Part shown: piece after piece, positions 5,672-12,954 of the stretch
How positions within the stretch are numbered: the first letter of the stretch is position 1
Layout of the letters: the number at the start of each line of letters is the position of its first letter
NCBI GenBank assembly: GCA_036375995.1
Contig: DASVBE010000308.1
Span: 1-14,717 of the forward strand
Source: DASVBE01 sp036375995
Lineage (GTDB): Bacteria; Actinomycetota; Actinomycetes; Streptosporangiales; Streptosporangiaceae
Direction: 5' to 3'
Length of the DNA: 14,717 nt
Position numbers and translations under genes: made by a program
The notes under the pieces: model-generated
The model's input: the letters and a program-made list of their open reading frames with translations, nothing else
The model's database searches: none
Told to the model about the DNA's origin: nothing

Positions 5672-8600
5672 CTAGCCGCCCGGCGGGGGCAGCGGGGCAC
5701 CCGGCGGGGGCAGCGGGGCACCCGGCGGGGGCGGCGGGGCACCCGCGGCCGGGCCCGCCCCGGCAATCTGCGGCGCCTGGCGGTGGTGCAGCAGCCGCTC
5801 CTGGCGCCGCAGCCGCTCGCGCGCCGCGATGAGCTTGCCGAGCACCGGGAACGGCCGGCTGAACAGGGCCGGGTTGGTGAACCGCTCGCCCAGCTGGAAT
5901 ACCCGCACGTCGTCGACCTTGGTCCCGAACGCGCCCAGCGCCCGCTGGATCTCGTGCACGATCGGCCACCGCGCCTCGGCCGCCACGATCACGCTGACGT
6001 GGTGCTCGGCCAGGAAGAACCGGATGTCGTCGACGGTCGTGGCGGGGCGGACGACCTGGCCGATGGCCAGCCGCTCCTCTTTCCAGTCGTCGACGGGCTG
6101 CGGCGAGGGTCCGCCGGTGGGCACGCCGCCGAAGAAACCGCCGGCCAGGCGGAAGTAGAAGTCGGTGCCGGCCTGCCAGGTCAGCTGCCGGCTCGGGTGC
6201 GTGCTGACGACCCAGACGACCTGACCGCGGTCGATGTACTTCTGGTAGTCGTTGCTGGTGAAGAACGCGGGCACGGGGATGACCTGGGTCCACACGTCGA
6301 CCGAGAAGTTCGGCAGCGTCATCATCGCCGCGGCCAGCACGAGCAGCCAGCGCAGCGGGATCAGCCACGGCCGTTTGGCCTGCGCCAGCCACATCGCCAC
6401 CAGCACCGCGACGAGCAGGAACCCGTACGTCACCAGGCGTCCTGGCTGGGCGATGCTGAGCATCGGGGCCGAGGACAGCAGGCCCCACGGCTCGATCCAA
6501 CCGGGGAACCCGGGCATCTGGTCGCCCAGCGAGAACGCCAGGATCACCAGGAACCCGGCGAACACCGCCCAGGTCGCCCGCCGCCGCCATTCGGTGATCA
6601 GGAAGGCGAGGATCACCAGGATCAGCGGCACGCTCAGATACCAGGGGTTGTCGCCCCACTGGTGGTTGAACTGGCCCCAGAAGATGCTGTACCGGCCGGG
6701 TGTCAGGTAGCGGAGGAACTCGCTGCCGTTCTTCGCGCCGTAGCCGATCGTGTTGAAGTGGATGGCCTTGTCGATGCGCGGGCCGAAGAACGCCGCGTGC
6801 AGCAGCGGCCAGCAGGCCGCCATCGCGAGCAGGTAGCCGCCCGCGACCGGCGGGATGGCCTTGAGCAGCGCGATCCGGCGGCGGTTCGGGCCGAACGCCA
6901 TCAGCACCAGCGCGCACAGCAGCCCCACCAAGCTCATCGTGGCGAACACCTCGGTGCCGATCGTGAGCTGGAAGTACAGCACGGCCGCGAACAGCGGCAT
7001 GAACAGCAGCGGGTGGATCGACCGTTCGAGCAGGCGGTAGATCAGGTACGCGGCGACCGGCGCCAGGAACACCAGGGTGAGGCTCGGGTGGCCCTGGCCG
7101 AGCTCGTCCATCAAAGACGCGGAAAAACCAAAGAAAAACCCGCCGATAAGAGACGGAAAGAACGCACGGGTTATTCTCCGGCAGAGGAGATACGCTGTCC
7201 ATGCGGCGAGTGCCGGAGCAGCGAGCTCGATCACGTTGAAGCTGAAGAAGGCCGTGTGCCCGCTGGTCAGCCAGTTCAGCAGGAACGACGGGCCGGGGAT
7301 CGTGGTGGCCCAGGTCAGGTTGACCCCGGCCGGGGCCCAGTCAAAATTGGTGTAGAACAGCGGCAGATGGTGCGCGGCGGCAAACGGCCACCATTTGAAA
7401 GCCCAGACGAAAAGCACGCCGTCCTGCGGCTGGGCCGACATGATCCGCTGATCCATGTGGCGGAGGATCAGGTGGCCGAACAGGCCCAGGCTCAGCCCCG
7501 TGTACAGGGCCAGCGCGAGCAGGTTGCTGGCCTGGCGCGCGGCGGCCAGCCCAGCACGGCGGCGGAAGCTGGGCTGCGGTTCGGCCGGCTCGGTGCCCGG
7601 GGGCTCGGTGCCGGGCGGCGCGGTGGCAGGCGGCCCGGTCGCTGGCGCGGCCGGCGCCGTCGTGGTGGCGGGCGGTTCGGTGGTGGGCGGGGCCGGCGCC
7701 GGGACCGTGTCGCCGGGCAGGGCCGGGCGGACCGGGGACCACACGTCGAACGTGGCCGTACCGGCGATCTCCGGCACGGCGGATGGGGCGACGGGCAGAC
7801 CGGGGGCGGACGCCGGGGCCGGGGCCAGCAGGTCGGCGGGCAGCGGCACGGCTTCGTGGCCTGGTGAGGTGGTCAGCCCGTCGGGCCGGGGCGGGGCCAG
7901 CGTCCGGCCGTCGGCCAGGGACAGCAGTTCGGCGGCGGTCGGCGGGGCCGCGGCCCGGGGCGGGATCGCGACCGGCGGCGGGAAGGCCGTCGCCGAGGTG
8001 GCGGGGCTTCCGTTCGTGGCGCGGAGGTTGCGGCCCAGCGGCAGCCGGGACTTGCGCCGGGTGCCCGGGGCCCGCGGCGGGCCGGGGTCTGGCCGCCGGG
8101 CCCGTATCCGCGAGGCAGCGGCGCCGAGCACTCCGGCCGCGCCGGCCAGCATCCCGGCGCCGATGCTCAGTCCTGAGCCTGGATGCTGCTGTGGCGCACC
8201 AGGGACCCGCGGCCTGCCCGGGGCAGAGCTGCCCGGGGCAGGGCCACCCGGGGCAGGGCCACCCGGGGCAGGGGGCGCCGCCGCAGTCCCCGCCGGGCCC
8301 AGCCCGTGCGGCCGGCCGTTGGCAGCAGGCTGCTGCCGCCCCGGCTGGACGTCCCGCCACGGCCACGCCCCATTTCCGGCGTGAGCCCCGTTGCTGGGCC
8401 CGTCCGCAGCCGGCGAGCCCGGCTCCGCCCCAGGCACCGCGTCGCCCGCCGGACCGGCGTCCGGGCGGAACAGGCTGGCCCCGTTACCGGTCCCGGGGCC
8501 CGCGGGATAACGAGCGCCGTCCCCGAACGGGCCCCGGCCGGAATCAGCGTCGTGGCCGGTCAGCGGCCCGGCATCCGGGCGGAACAGGTTGACGCCCGGA

Positions 8601-10501
8601 TCGGTCCCGGGGCTGGCCGACGAACCAGTGTCCAGCCAGGCAGCCCGCGCCACTGGCGAGTCCGGCTCCGCCCCGGCAGGCCAGCCCGGCTCGAACACAC
8701 TAGCCCGGCGCCCACCGGCTTGGCCCGCCTCCGTCCCAGCCTCAGCAGACCCGGGAGCATCAGACCCCGGTTCAGCTGGCAAGGAGGTAGCCGGACGGCG
8801 GCCATCAGACCCGTCCACGCCCAGTTGCTCAGCCGCCTCCTGGCTGACTGACCGGGGCTCGAACAGACTCGGCCGGGGCTCACCGGGTCCGTCCGTGTCC
8901 GGCCCGGCCAGTGAGGTGCGGCCCGAGCCGTCCGCAGTGGGCCTGCGCCTGCGGGTCCGGCCCGGCCTCGATCCAGCCTGGCCCGGTCCGGAGCCGGCGG
9001 TCCCGGTTCCGCCGGGTCCAGCCACGTCCTGCCCGGCTGCGCCCGCCGCGGCCACCCGTGGCAACGGCCCGAACAAACCGCGGCGTGGCTCTGCGGATCC
9101 GTCCGGGCCGGTTCCCGTGGCGCTGCCGTCCGGGCCGCCCTGACCGGGCTCGCGGGCTGAATCGCCGTCTGTCCCCGGCACACCGGCCTCGGGCGCAGCG
9201 GCTCCGGGCCCGGCCTGGGCGGCCTGATCCAGGTCAGCGGCTGCGGCAGCGCCGCCCGCGGCCGGATCTGTGCTGGCCGGCTGCTTGGCGGCGGCCGTCT
9301 TGGTCCGTCGCCGCTGGGCGGGAGGCTTGCTGCCAGCGGCCTGGCCCCGGCCCGGCTGCGTGCGGCCGGTCCGGGCCGTCTTGCCGTGGCCCGTCGCCGG
9401 CCGGGACTCGTCTCCCGGCTGGCCTTCGTCAGGCTCGCTGGCCGCGGCGGACGGGCGCCTCGCGGCCTGACCGCTGCGGCCCGGCCGCTGGTCAGGCTGA
9501 GCGGCCAGATCCTCGGCTGCCGCGGGGGTCTCCCCCGTCCGGGGACTCTTCCGCCGGGTGCTGCGACCGGTCGGGCCCCCGTCCGGCTGGACGGCCCCGG
9601 CTCGGCCGGACTCGGCGGGAGGGCTGGTTCCCTTACCCCGCCGACGGCCTGCAGCCGGGGCGGTGCCGGTCTCCTCGGCGCGGGACTTGCCGGGCGCGGT
9701 CCCCGGCGGGCCCTGGCTGGCTGGTGCGGCGCCCGCGTTGCTCGGCTGGGAGCCTGGTGGCGCGATGTCGCTAGCTGCGTCCCGGGCGCTGCCTGCCGGC
9801 GGGCCGCCATCACGCAGGCCAGCCCCGGCTGGTATCCCGGCCTGGCCGGCCTCGTCGGCGACGGCCTGGGTATCACTGACCTGCCGGGAGCCGCTCCCGG
9901 TCGCCGCGGGCCCGTCGATTGCTGACTGGGAATCGCCGGGCTGGCCGGTGCCGCGGTCGAGAGGCCCGGCGACGGGGGTGGCCGGTTCGGGGGCAGGGAC
10001 CGGGTCCGGGGCGCTGGCGCTCGGCTGGATGCTGGTGACCTGGGCCGGTGCGGCGGGGTCCGCGGCTGGCCAGGATTCCGGAAAGCCGCCGGCGCCCGGC
10101 TCGCTCAGGCCGGGCTCTGTCAGGCCGGGCTCTGCCAGGCCGGGCTCTGCCAGGCCGGGCTGGGCTCCGTCGGCGGGGGCGGCTGTACTGGCCTCGGCCA
10201 CCAGGGAGTCGAGCCAGGCCTCGGTGGACTCGCCGCCGGGCGGGCCGGTACCGGGCTCGGCGGCAGCGGCGTCCTCGCTGGGCCAGCCGTGCGGGCGGGC
10301 CGCGGGCCAGAGTTCCTCGCTGCCGGGCCAGGACTGGCCGTTGCTGTCCGGCCAGACCTCATCGCTTTCCAGCCAGGTCTGCTGGCCAGAGCCGGGCCAG
10401 ACGTTGGTCTGGTCGTCCAGCCAGGCCCGGTGCTCCGCGCTCAGCTGGCCTGGCTCGCCGTCACCGGACCCGCCAACGGCGCCCGGATCCTGCTCAGCCA
10501 T
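5672..10501 (-). CDS. Giant membrane protein: ~970-residue disordered N-terminus fused to a GT-C-like glycosyltransferase-type domain
   Basis: An uninterrupted frame of 1609 codons from ATG 10501, which has GGGGG about 8 bases upstream. The frame stays open to 10807, but that extension looks non-coding. Residues 1-970 are Pro/Ala/Gly-rich and predicted disordered. They contain Trp every 7-8 residues (27-73), AEPGL repeats (about 113-136), a basic patch RRRTKT near 395, and five LFxP-type motifs between 477 and 678. A weak hydrophobic stretch, GMLAGAAGVLGAAA, lies near 775. From about residue 990 to 1400 there are roughly ten membrane segments. QPQDGVLFVWAFKWW has its Asp at 1027 in the first predicted outer loop, followed by FYTNFDWAPAGVNLTW. 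An Asp there, with a P-x-G-x-N-L loop, resembles GT-C glycosyltransferases that use polyprenyl-phosphate sugars. Residues 1415-1570 look extracytoplasmic, and the tail is PPPG repeats. The enzyme family is inferred from pattern only. It converges on gcdH. Confidence 0.82.
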   Translation of the reverse strand: MAEQDPGAVGGSGDGEPGQLSAEHRAWLDDQTNVWPGSGQQTWLESDEVWPDSNGQSWPGSEELWPAARPHGWPSEDAAAAEPGTGPPGGESTEAWLDSLVAEASTAAPADGAQPGLAEPGLAEPGLTEPGLSEPGAGGFPESWPAADPAAPAQVTSIQPSASAPDPVPAPEPATPVAGPLDRGTGQPGDSQSAIDGPAATGSGSRQVSDTQAVADEAGQAGIPAGAGLRDGGPPAGSARDAASDIAPPGSQPSNAGAAPASQGPPGTAPGKSRAEETGTAPAAGRRRGKGTSPPAESGRAGAVQPDGGPTGRSTRRKSPRTGETPAAAEDLAAQPDQRPGRSGQAARRPSAAASEPDEGQPGDESRPATGHGKTARTGRTQPGRGQAAGSKPPAQRRRTKTAAAKQPASTDPAAGGAAAAADLDQAAQAGPGAAAPEAGVPGTDGDSAREPGQGGPDGSATGTGPDGSAEPRRGLFGPLPRVAAAGAAGQDVAGPGGTGTAGSGPGQAGSRPGRTRRRRPTADGSGRTSLAGPDTDGPGEPRPSLFEPRSVSQEAAEQLGVDGSDGRRPATSLPAEPGSDAPGSAEAGTEAGQAGGRRASVFEPGWPAGAEPDSPVARAAWLDTGSSASPGTDPGVNLFRPDAGPLTGHDADSGRGPFGDGARYPAGPGTGNGASLFRPDAGPAGDAVPGAEPGSPAADGPSNGAHAGNGAWPWRDVQPGRQQPAANGRPHGLGPAGTAAAPPAPGGPAPGGPAPGSSAPGRPRVPGAPQQHPGSGLSIGAGMLAGAAGVLGAAASRIRARRPDPGPPRAPGTRRKSRLPLGRNLRATNGSPATSATAFPPPVAIPPRAAAPPTAAELLSLADGRTLAPPRPDGLTTSPGHEAVPLPADLLAPAPASAPGLPVAPSAVPEIAGTATFDVWSPVRPALPGDTVPAPAPPTTEPPATTTAPAAPATGPPATAPPGTEPPGTEPAEPQPSFRRRAGLAAARQASNLLALALYTGLSLGLFGHLILRHMDQRIMSAQPQDGVLFVWAFKWWPFAAAHHLPLFYTNFDWAPAGVNLTWATTIPGPSFLLNWLTSGHTAFFSFNVIELAAPALAAWTAYLLCRRITRAFFPSLIGGFFFGFSASLMDELGQGHPSLTLVFLAPVAAYLIYRLLERSIHPLLFMPLFAAVLYFQLTIGTEVFATMSLVGLLCALVLMAFGPNRRRIALLKAIPPVAGGYLLAMAACWPLLHAAFFGPRIDKAIHFNTIGYGAKNGSEFLRYLTPGRYSIFWGQFNHQWGDNPWYLSVPLILVILAFLITEWRRRATWAVFAGFLVILAFSLGDQMPGFPGWIEPWGLLSSAPMLSIAQPGRLVTYGFLLVAVLVAMWLAQAKRPWLIPLRWLLVLAAAMMTLPNFSVDVWTQVIPVPAFFTSNDYQKYIDRGQVVWVVSTHPSRQLTWQAGTDFYFRLAGGFFGGVPTGGPSPQPVDDWKEERLAIGQVVRPATTVDDIRFFLAEHHVSVIVAAEARWPIVHEIQRALGAFGTKVDDVRVFQLGERFTNPALFSRPFPVLGKLIAARERLRRQERLLHHRQAPQIAGAGPAAGAPPPPPGAPLPPPGAPLPPPGG
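5679..5741 (-). repeat. 21-bp tandem repeat x3, coding the Pro-rich C-terminal tail
   Basis: Three back-to-back 21-bp units lie at 5679-5699, 5700-5720 and 5721-5741. The first two are identical and the third has one change. On the minus strand they encode repeats of GAPLPPP at the extreme C-terminus of the giant membrane protein. Confidence 0.9.
8217..8276 (-). repeat. 15-bp tandem repeat x4, coding PG/AP repeats
   Basis: Four 15-bp units, each beginning CCCGGGGCAG, lie at 8217-8231, 8232-8246, 8247-8261 and 8262-8276. The two central units are identical. They encode a PAPGG-type repeat in the disordered half of the giant membrane protein. Confidence 0.85.
10106..10165 (-). repeat. 15-bp tandem repeat x4, coding AEPGL repeats
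   Basis: Four 15-bp units beginning CAGGCCGGGCT lie at 10106-10120, 10121-10135, 10136-10150 and 10151-10165, with a diverged copy before them at 10096-10105. They encode GLAEP-type pentapeptides near residues 113-136 of the giant protein. Confidence 0.88.
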
Positions 10502-10925
10502 ACCCGGCCCCCGCCGCATCGGCGGCGTCCGCGCTTGATGGCCTCGCTCGATCGGGCACCGGAGTCGAGGGTCCTTTCGCCGTAACCGGGCATCGTCAGG
10601 GCGCGCACGCCACCCGCCGTGTCCACCATGAGCCCCCCTGGCCGGCGCGGCAGGGAGGGCCGCAGGCCCGCCGCCGGAGCGCGGCACGTCAATCAAAAGT
10701 ATCTCAGCCGCCCAGTGCCACGTGACCGCCTCCTCAGGACTGACGCCCCGCGCTGGCTCGATCCGGGCCCCTGCGGCGGGTGCGCACCAGGTGCCTGCCG
10801 GGGCCACCGGAACTGCTGCGCGACGAACCCCTCAATGCGCTCTACGCGCCAGAACGACAGCGCTGCGGCAGTTTTTTCACTAGCCGTAAGCCGGTGCCCG
10901 CGCCGTCGGGTGTCACGATGAGGGC
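10502..10925. other. Divergent intergenic region between the giant gene and the GNAT-like gene
   Basis: This region of 424 bases lies between divergently transcribed starts and should hold both promoters. I see no convincing -35/-10 pair. Visible items are a CACGTG palindrome at 10718-10723, a T6 run at 10871-10876 without a good stem before it, and the purine run GGCGGGGGCCGGG just upstream of ATG 10501. The frame of the giant gene stays open here up to 10807, but the composition (many Arg codons, no repeats) does not match the protein's N-terminus. Confidence 0.4.
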
Positions 10926-11228
10926 ATGACCGACGCCCCCGCCGTCATCGACAATCAGGCCGCCAGCCGGTTCGAGCACACCGAGAACGGGCGGCTGGCC
11001 CAGCTGACCTACCGGATCCGTTCGGGCAAGCTGGTGCTGCTGCACACCGAGACCCCGCCGCAGTTCCAGGGCCGGGGCATCGGCGGCGCCCTGGTCCGCG
11101 CGGCCATCGAGCGGGCCGGGCGCGAGCACCTGACCGTGGTCGTCTACTGCCCGTTCGCCCGGGACTGGCTGGAGCGGCACCCCGCCGAGGCCAGCCGGGT
11201 CACGGTTGAGCTGCCCAAGGCCAGCTGA
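10926..11228 (+). CDS. GNAT-fold N-acetyltransferase, small NATD1-like (COG2388 type)
   Basis: The product is 100 residues. It shows the compact acetyltransferase layout: beta strands SRFEHTENGRLAQLTYRIRSGKLVLLHTETPP (about 14-45), the acetyl-CoA pyrophosphate-binding loop QFQGRGIGGALVRAAIERA (46-64), and TVVVYCPFARDWLERHP (69-85), where the CPF-A-x-x-W-x-x-x-HP pattern is typical of this small family. Members usually stand alone; their acceptor is not known. ATG 10926 is preceded by GAGGG, but only 1-2 bases away, so initiation may be weak or leaderless. It ends just before a hairpin terminator shared with the converging metallo-beta-lactamase-fold gene. Confidence 0.88.
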   Translation: MTDAPAVIDNQAASRFEHTENGRLAQLTYRIRSGKLVLLHTETPPQFQGRGIGGALVRAAIERAGREHLTVVVYCPFARDWLERHPAEASRVTVELPKAS

Positions 11229-11230
11229 CC

Positions 11231-11248
11231 GCCGCCCAGCCGGGCGGC
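11231..11248. terminator. Bidirectional hairpin terminator
   Basis: A perfect 7-bp stem GCCGCCC/GGGCGGC with loop AGCC is followed by CTTGTT on the plus strand. It fills the 24-bp gap between two converging genes (stops at 11228 and 11253), so it can serve both. Confidence 0.7.
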
Positions 11249-11252
11249 CTTG

Positions 11253-12062
11253 TTATGGGCGCTCGCCGTGCAGGCGGGCGACATAGCGGTCCGCGGACCG
11301 GCGGATCGCGGCCGGGCCGTCGGCGACCACGATGCGGCCCCACCAGCCGCCGTAGATCCGGTCGAAGGCGAACCGCTCCACCCGCCGGGCGATGTCCTGC
11401 ACGGTGGCCTCGTCCAGCGGGATCAGGTTCGGGTAACTCCACATGAAGCTCACGAACCGGCGGTCCGGCACGACCGTGATCGTGTCCCCGGTGAGCAGGG
11501 CGCCGCGGCCGCCGGACCCGGCCGGCCAGTGCAGCACCGCGGCCCCGTCGAAGTGGCCGCCGATCCGGGCCACGGTCAGCCCGGGCACCGGCTCGGCCTG
11601 CTCGCCGAACAGCTCGATCCGCGGCGACGGCCGCTGGATCCACTCCTTGTCCGCGTGCGGCAGCAGGATCCGCGCCCCGAACGCGTCCGCGATCTCCACG
11701 TTGGCCCCGTAGAAATGCGGGTGCGAGATGCAGATCGCGGCGATGCCGCCCAGCTCGGCGATCCGCTCCCGGCCCGCGTCGTCCAGGACGGAGATGCAGT
11801 CCCACAGCACGTTGCCGTGCGGGGTGCGGACCAGCAGGGCCCGCTGCCCGATCGCGAAGGACGGCTCGACCCCGACCCCGATCAGGCCGGGCTCCTCCTC
11901 GCGCAGCTCGGTGCGGTGGCGGGCCGCCAGCTCGGCCATCGTGGTCCACTGCTGGCCACCCCAGCCCACGTACTGGCGCTCGTCCAGGCAGATCGGGCAG
12001 TCTTCGCGCGGCGTGGCGTACTGAACGCCGCATGTCCGGCAGATCGGCAGATCAGAGGTCAT
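11253..12062 (-). CDS. Metallo-beta-lactamase-fold hydrolase with N-terminal zinc ribbon
   Basis: The product is 269 residues. Residues 8-25 (CRTC...CPIC) form a four-Cys zinc-ribbon-like knuckle. From about 60 on comes an MBL-fold core: GVEPSFAIGQRALLVRTPHGNVLWDC, ICISHPHFYG (111-119), GGHFDGAAVLHWP (168-180) and LLTGDTI (189-195). His114, His116, His170 and Asp193 match canonical metal ligands. The usual HxHxDH is HPHFYG here, lacking the Asp-His, and no final ligand His is evident (YGGWWG, 237-242). Related proteins are annotated as MBL-fold hydrolases of unknown substrate. A TATAGC box lies 9-14 bases before ATG 12062, preceded by GAGGG close to the start. It lies 77 bp downstream of the thioesterase gene on the same strand, so weak cotranscription is possible. 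Confidence 0.9.
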   Translation of the reverse strand: MTSDLPICRTCGVQYATPREDCPICLDERQYVGWGGQQWTTMAELAARHRTELREEEPGLIGVGVEPSFAIGQRALLVRTPHGNVLWDCISVLDDAGRERIAELGGIAAICISHPHFYGANVEIADAFGARILLPHADKEWIQRPSPRIELFGEQAEPVPGLTVARIGGHFDGAAVLHWPAGSGGRGALLTGDTITVVPDRRFVSFMWSYPNLIPLDEATVQDIARRVERFAFDRIYGGWWGRIVVADGPAAIRRSADRYVARLHGERP

Positions 12063-12070
12063 GCCCTCTA

Positions 12071-12076
12071 GCTATA
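12071..12076 (-). promoter_or_regulatory. Possible -10 box of the MBL-fold gene
   Basis: TATAGC on the minus strand lies 9-14 bases upstream of the ATG at 12062, which would give a nearly leaderless transcript. No matching -35 hexamer is seen in the GC-rich sequence before it. Confidence 0.25.
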
Positions 12077-12139
12077 CCTGACGGGCGCGGGGCCCGCGGG
12101 CGCGGAACCGTATCCCTGAATAGGCGGCTCGCTGCGGGG

Positions 12140-12943
12140 TCAGACCGGGGCGACGAGCAGGGTCTGCAGGCCGGTGCCGCATACGCCGGTGGTATCCGAC
12201 AGGACCGTGGTGGCCAGGCCGGTGCCGTCGGAGCCGGTGCGGGTTTCGGCTTCGAGGAGCAGCCAGTCGCCGGCGGGGTCGCGGGTCAGGGCGACGGTGA
12301 GGTCGACGTTGATGAAGATGAACCCGGCGCCGTCCAGCACAGCGCTGATCCCGCTGCCGGAGTCGGCGACGAGGAGGGCCTGGCACATCGGTATGGCCTG
12401 CTGGCCGGCGATCAGCGGGACGCGCGGGCGGGCCCAGGCGCGGCCGGGTCCGCGGTCGGCGAAGCTTCCGGTGCCGAGGAACTGCCAGTCAATGTAGGAG
12501 AGGTAGCCGGCGGTCCGGGCGCGCGGCAGGCGCGCGATGTGCGGGGCGGTGGCGCCGGGAGTGGGCGGGCCTGGCTGCTGCGCCGGGGCCGCCTGGTCCG
12601 GGATGACCGGTACGGGCCCGCGGGGGCGCTCGATCCGCCAGCCGCGGGCGTGCAGGACTTCCTGGCCGTCGGCCTCGAGGACCGATTCCAGGAGGGCGAT
12701 GCGGCGGCCGGCGCGGACCGTGCGGACGCGGGTGGTCAGCTTGCCGAGCGGGACCGGGCGGAGGATGTCGATGGCGACCCGGGCCAGGCGCTGGGCCGCG
12801 TTGGGCTCGTGCTGCTCGATGACCCAGGCGGCCAGCGCGGACGGCGGGCCGCCGTGCTGGGCGTCCGGGCTCCACGGGCCCGCGGTGGCGGGGGTGGCCA
12901 CGAACGCGCCGTTGCCAGCCGGCTCGAAGAAGGCAGCCTCCAC
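12140..12943 (-). CDS. Acyl-CoA thioesterase family protein (TesB-like double hotdog)
   Basis: The product is 267 residues, with two consecutive hotdog halves. The N-terminal half has ATAGPWSPDAQHGGPPSALAAWVIE (about 20-44), where HGGPP is the hallmark of the TesB/thioesterase-like family, then IDILRPVPLGKLTTRVRTVRAGRRIALLESVLEADG. The C-terminal half has ISAVLDGAGFIFINVDLTVALTRDPAGDWLLLEAETRTGSDGTGLATTVLSD, the second hotdog with its LDxxxxxxNVDLT-type strand and the closing G-x-G-x-x-x-x-x-L. The family hydrolyses acyl-CoA thioesters in the cytoplasm; chain preference is unknown. The start is taken as GTG 12943 because the N-terminus then fits the family; no strong ribosome-binding site precedes it. 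It begins 11 bp after the stop of the DHFR-like gene on the same strand, so the two probably form an operon. Confidence 0.85.
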   Translation of the reverse strand: MEAAFFEPAGNGAFVATPATAGPWSPDAQHGGPPSALAAWVIEQHEPNAAQRLARVAIDILRPVPLGKLTTRVRTVRAGRRIALLESVLEADGQEVLHARGWRIERPRGPVPVIPDQAAPAQQPGPPTPGATAPHIARLPRARTAGYLSYIDWQFLGTGSFADRGPGRAWARPRVPLIAGQQAIPMCQALLVADSGSGISAVLDGAGFIFINVDLTVALTRDPAGDWLLLEAETRTGSDGTGLATTVLSDTTGVCGTGLQTLLVAPV

Positions 12944-12954
12944 GAGGCGTGATG

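Noticed and set aside
4381..5766. Upstream extension of the PspC frame to a 547-residue minus-strand ORF
   Set aside because: It is antisense to glutaryl-CoA dehydrogenase, is open only because of GC-rich codon bias, and has Arg/Gly/Pro-rich composition. The PspC family is short and begins near 4380.
5649..7202. 517-codon minus-strand ORF overlapping the giant gene in another frame
   Set aside because: It is a frame-shifted shadow rich in Arg/Ala/Pro. The membrane segments lie in the frame ending at 5672.
5783..7867. 694-codon plus-strand ORF opposite the giant membrane-protein gene
   Set aside because: Its product is a hydrophilic Arg/Gln/Asp/His-rich shadow without any domain, whereas the minus strand encodes coherent membrane segments.
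8560..9876. 438-codon minus-strand ORF within the disordered half of the giant gene
   Set aside because: It is an Arg/Pro/Ser-rich alternative frame with no start signal. The main frame carries the in-register repeats.
10502..10807. Longer N-terminus of the giant protein starting at 10807
   Set aside because: The composition changes to Arg-rich sequence without repeats, and ATG 10501 has a purine-rich ribosome-binding site.
10871..10876. T6 run as an intrinsic terminator
   Set aside because: No stable stem precedes it, and no gene on the plus strand ends nearby.
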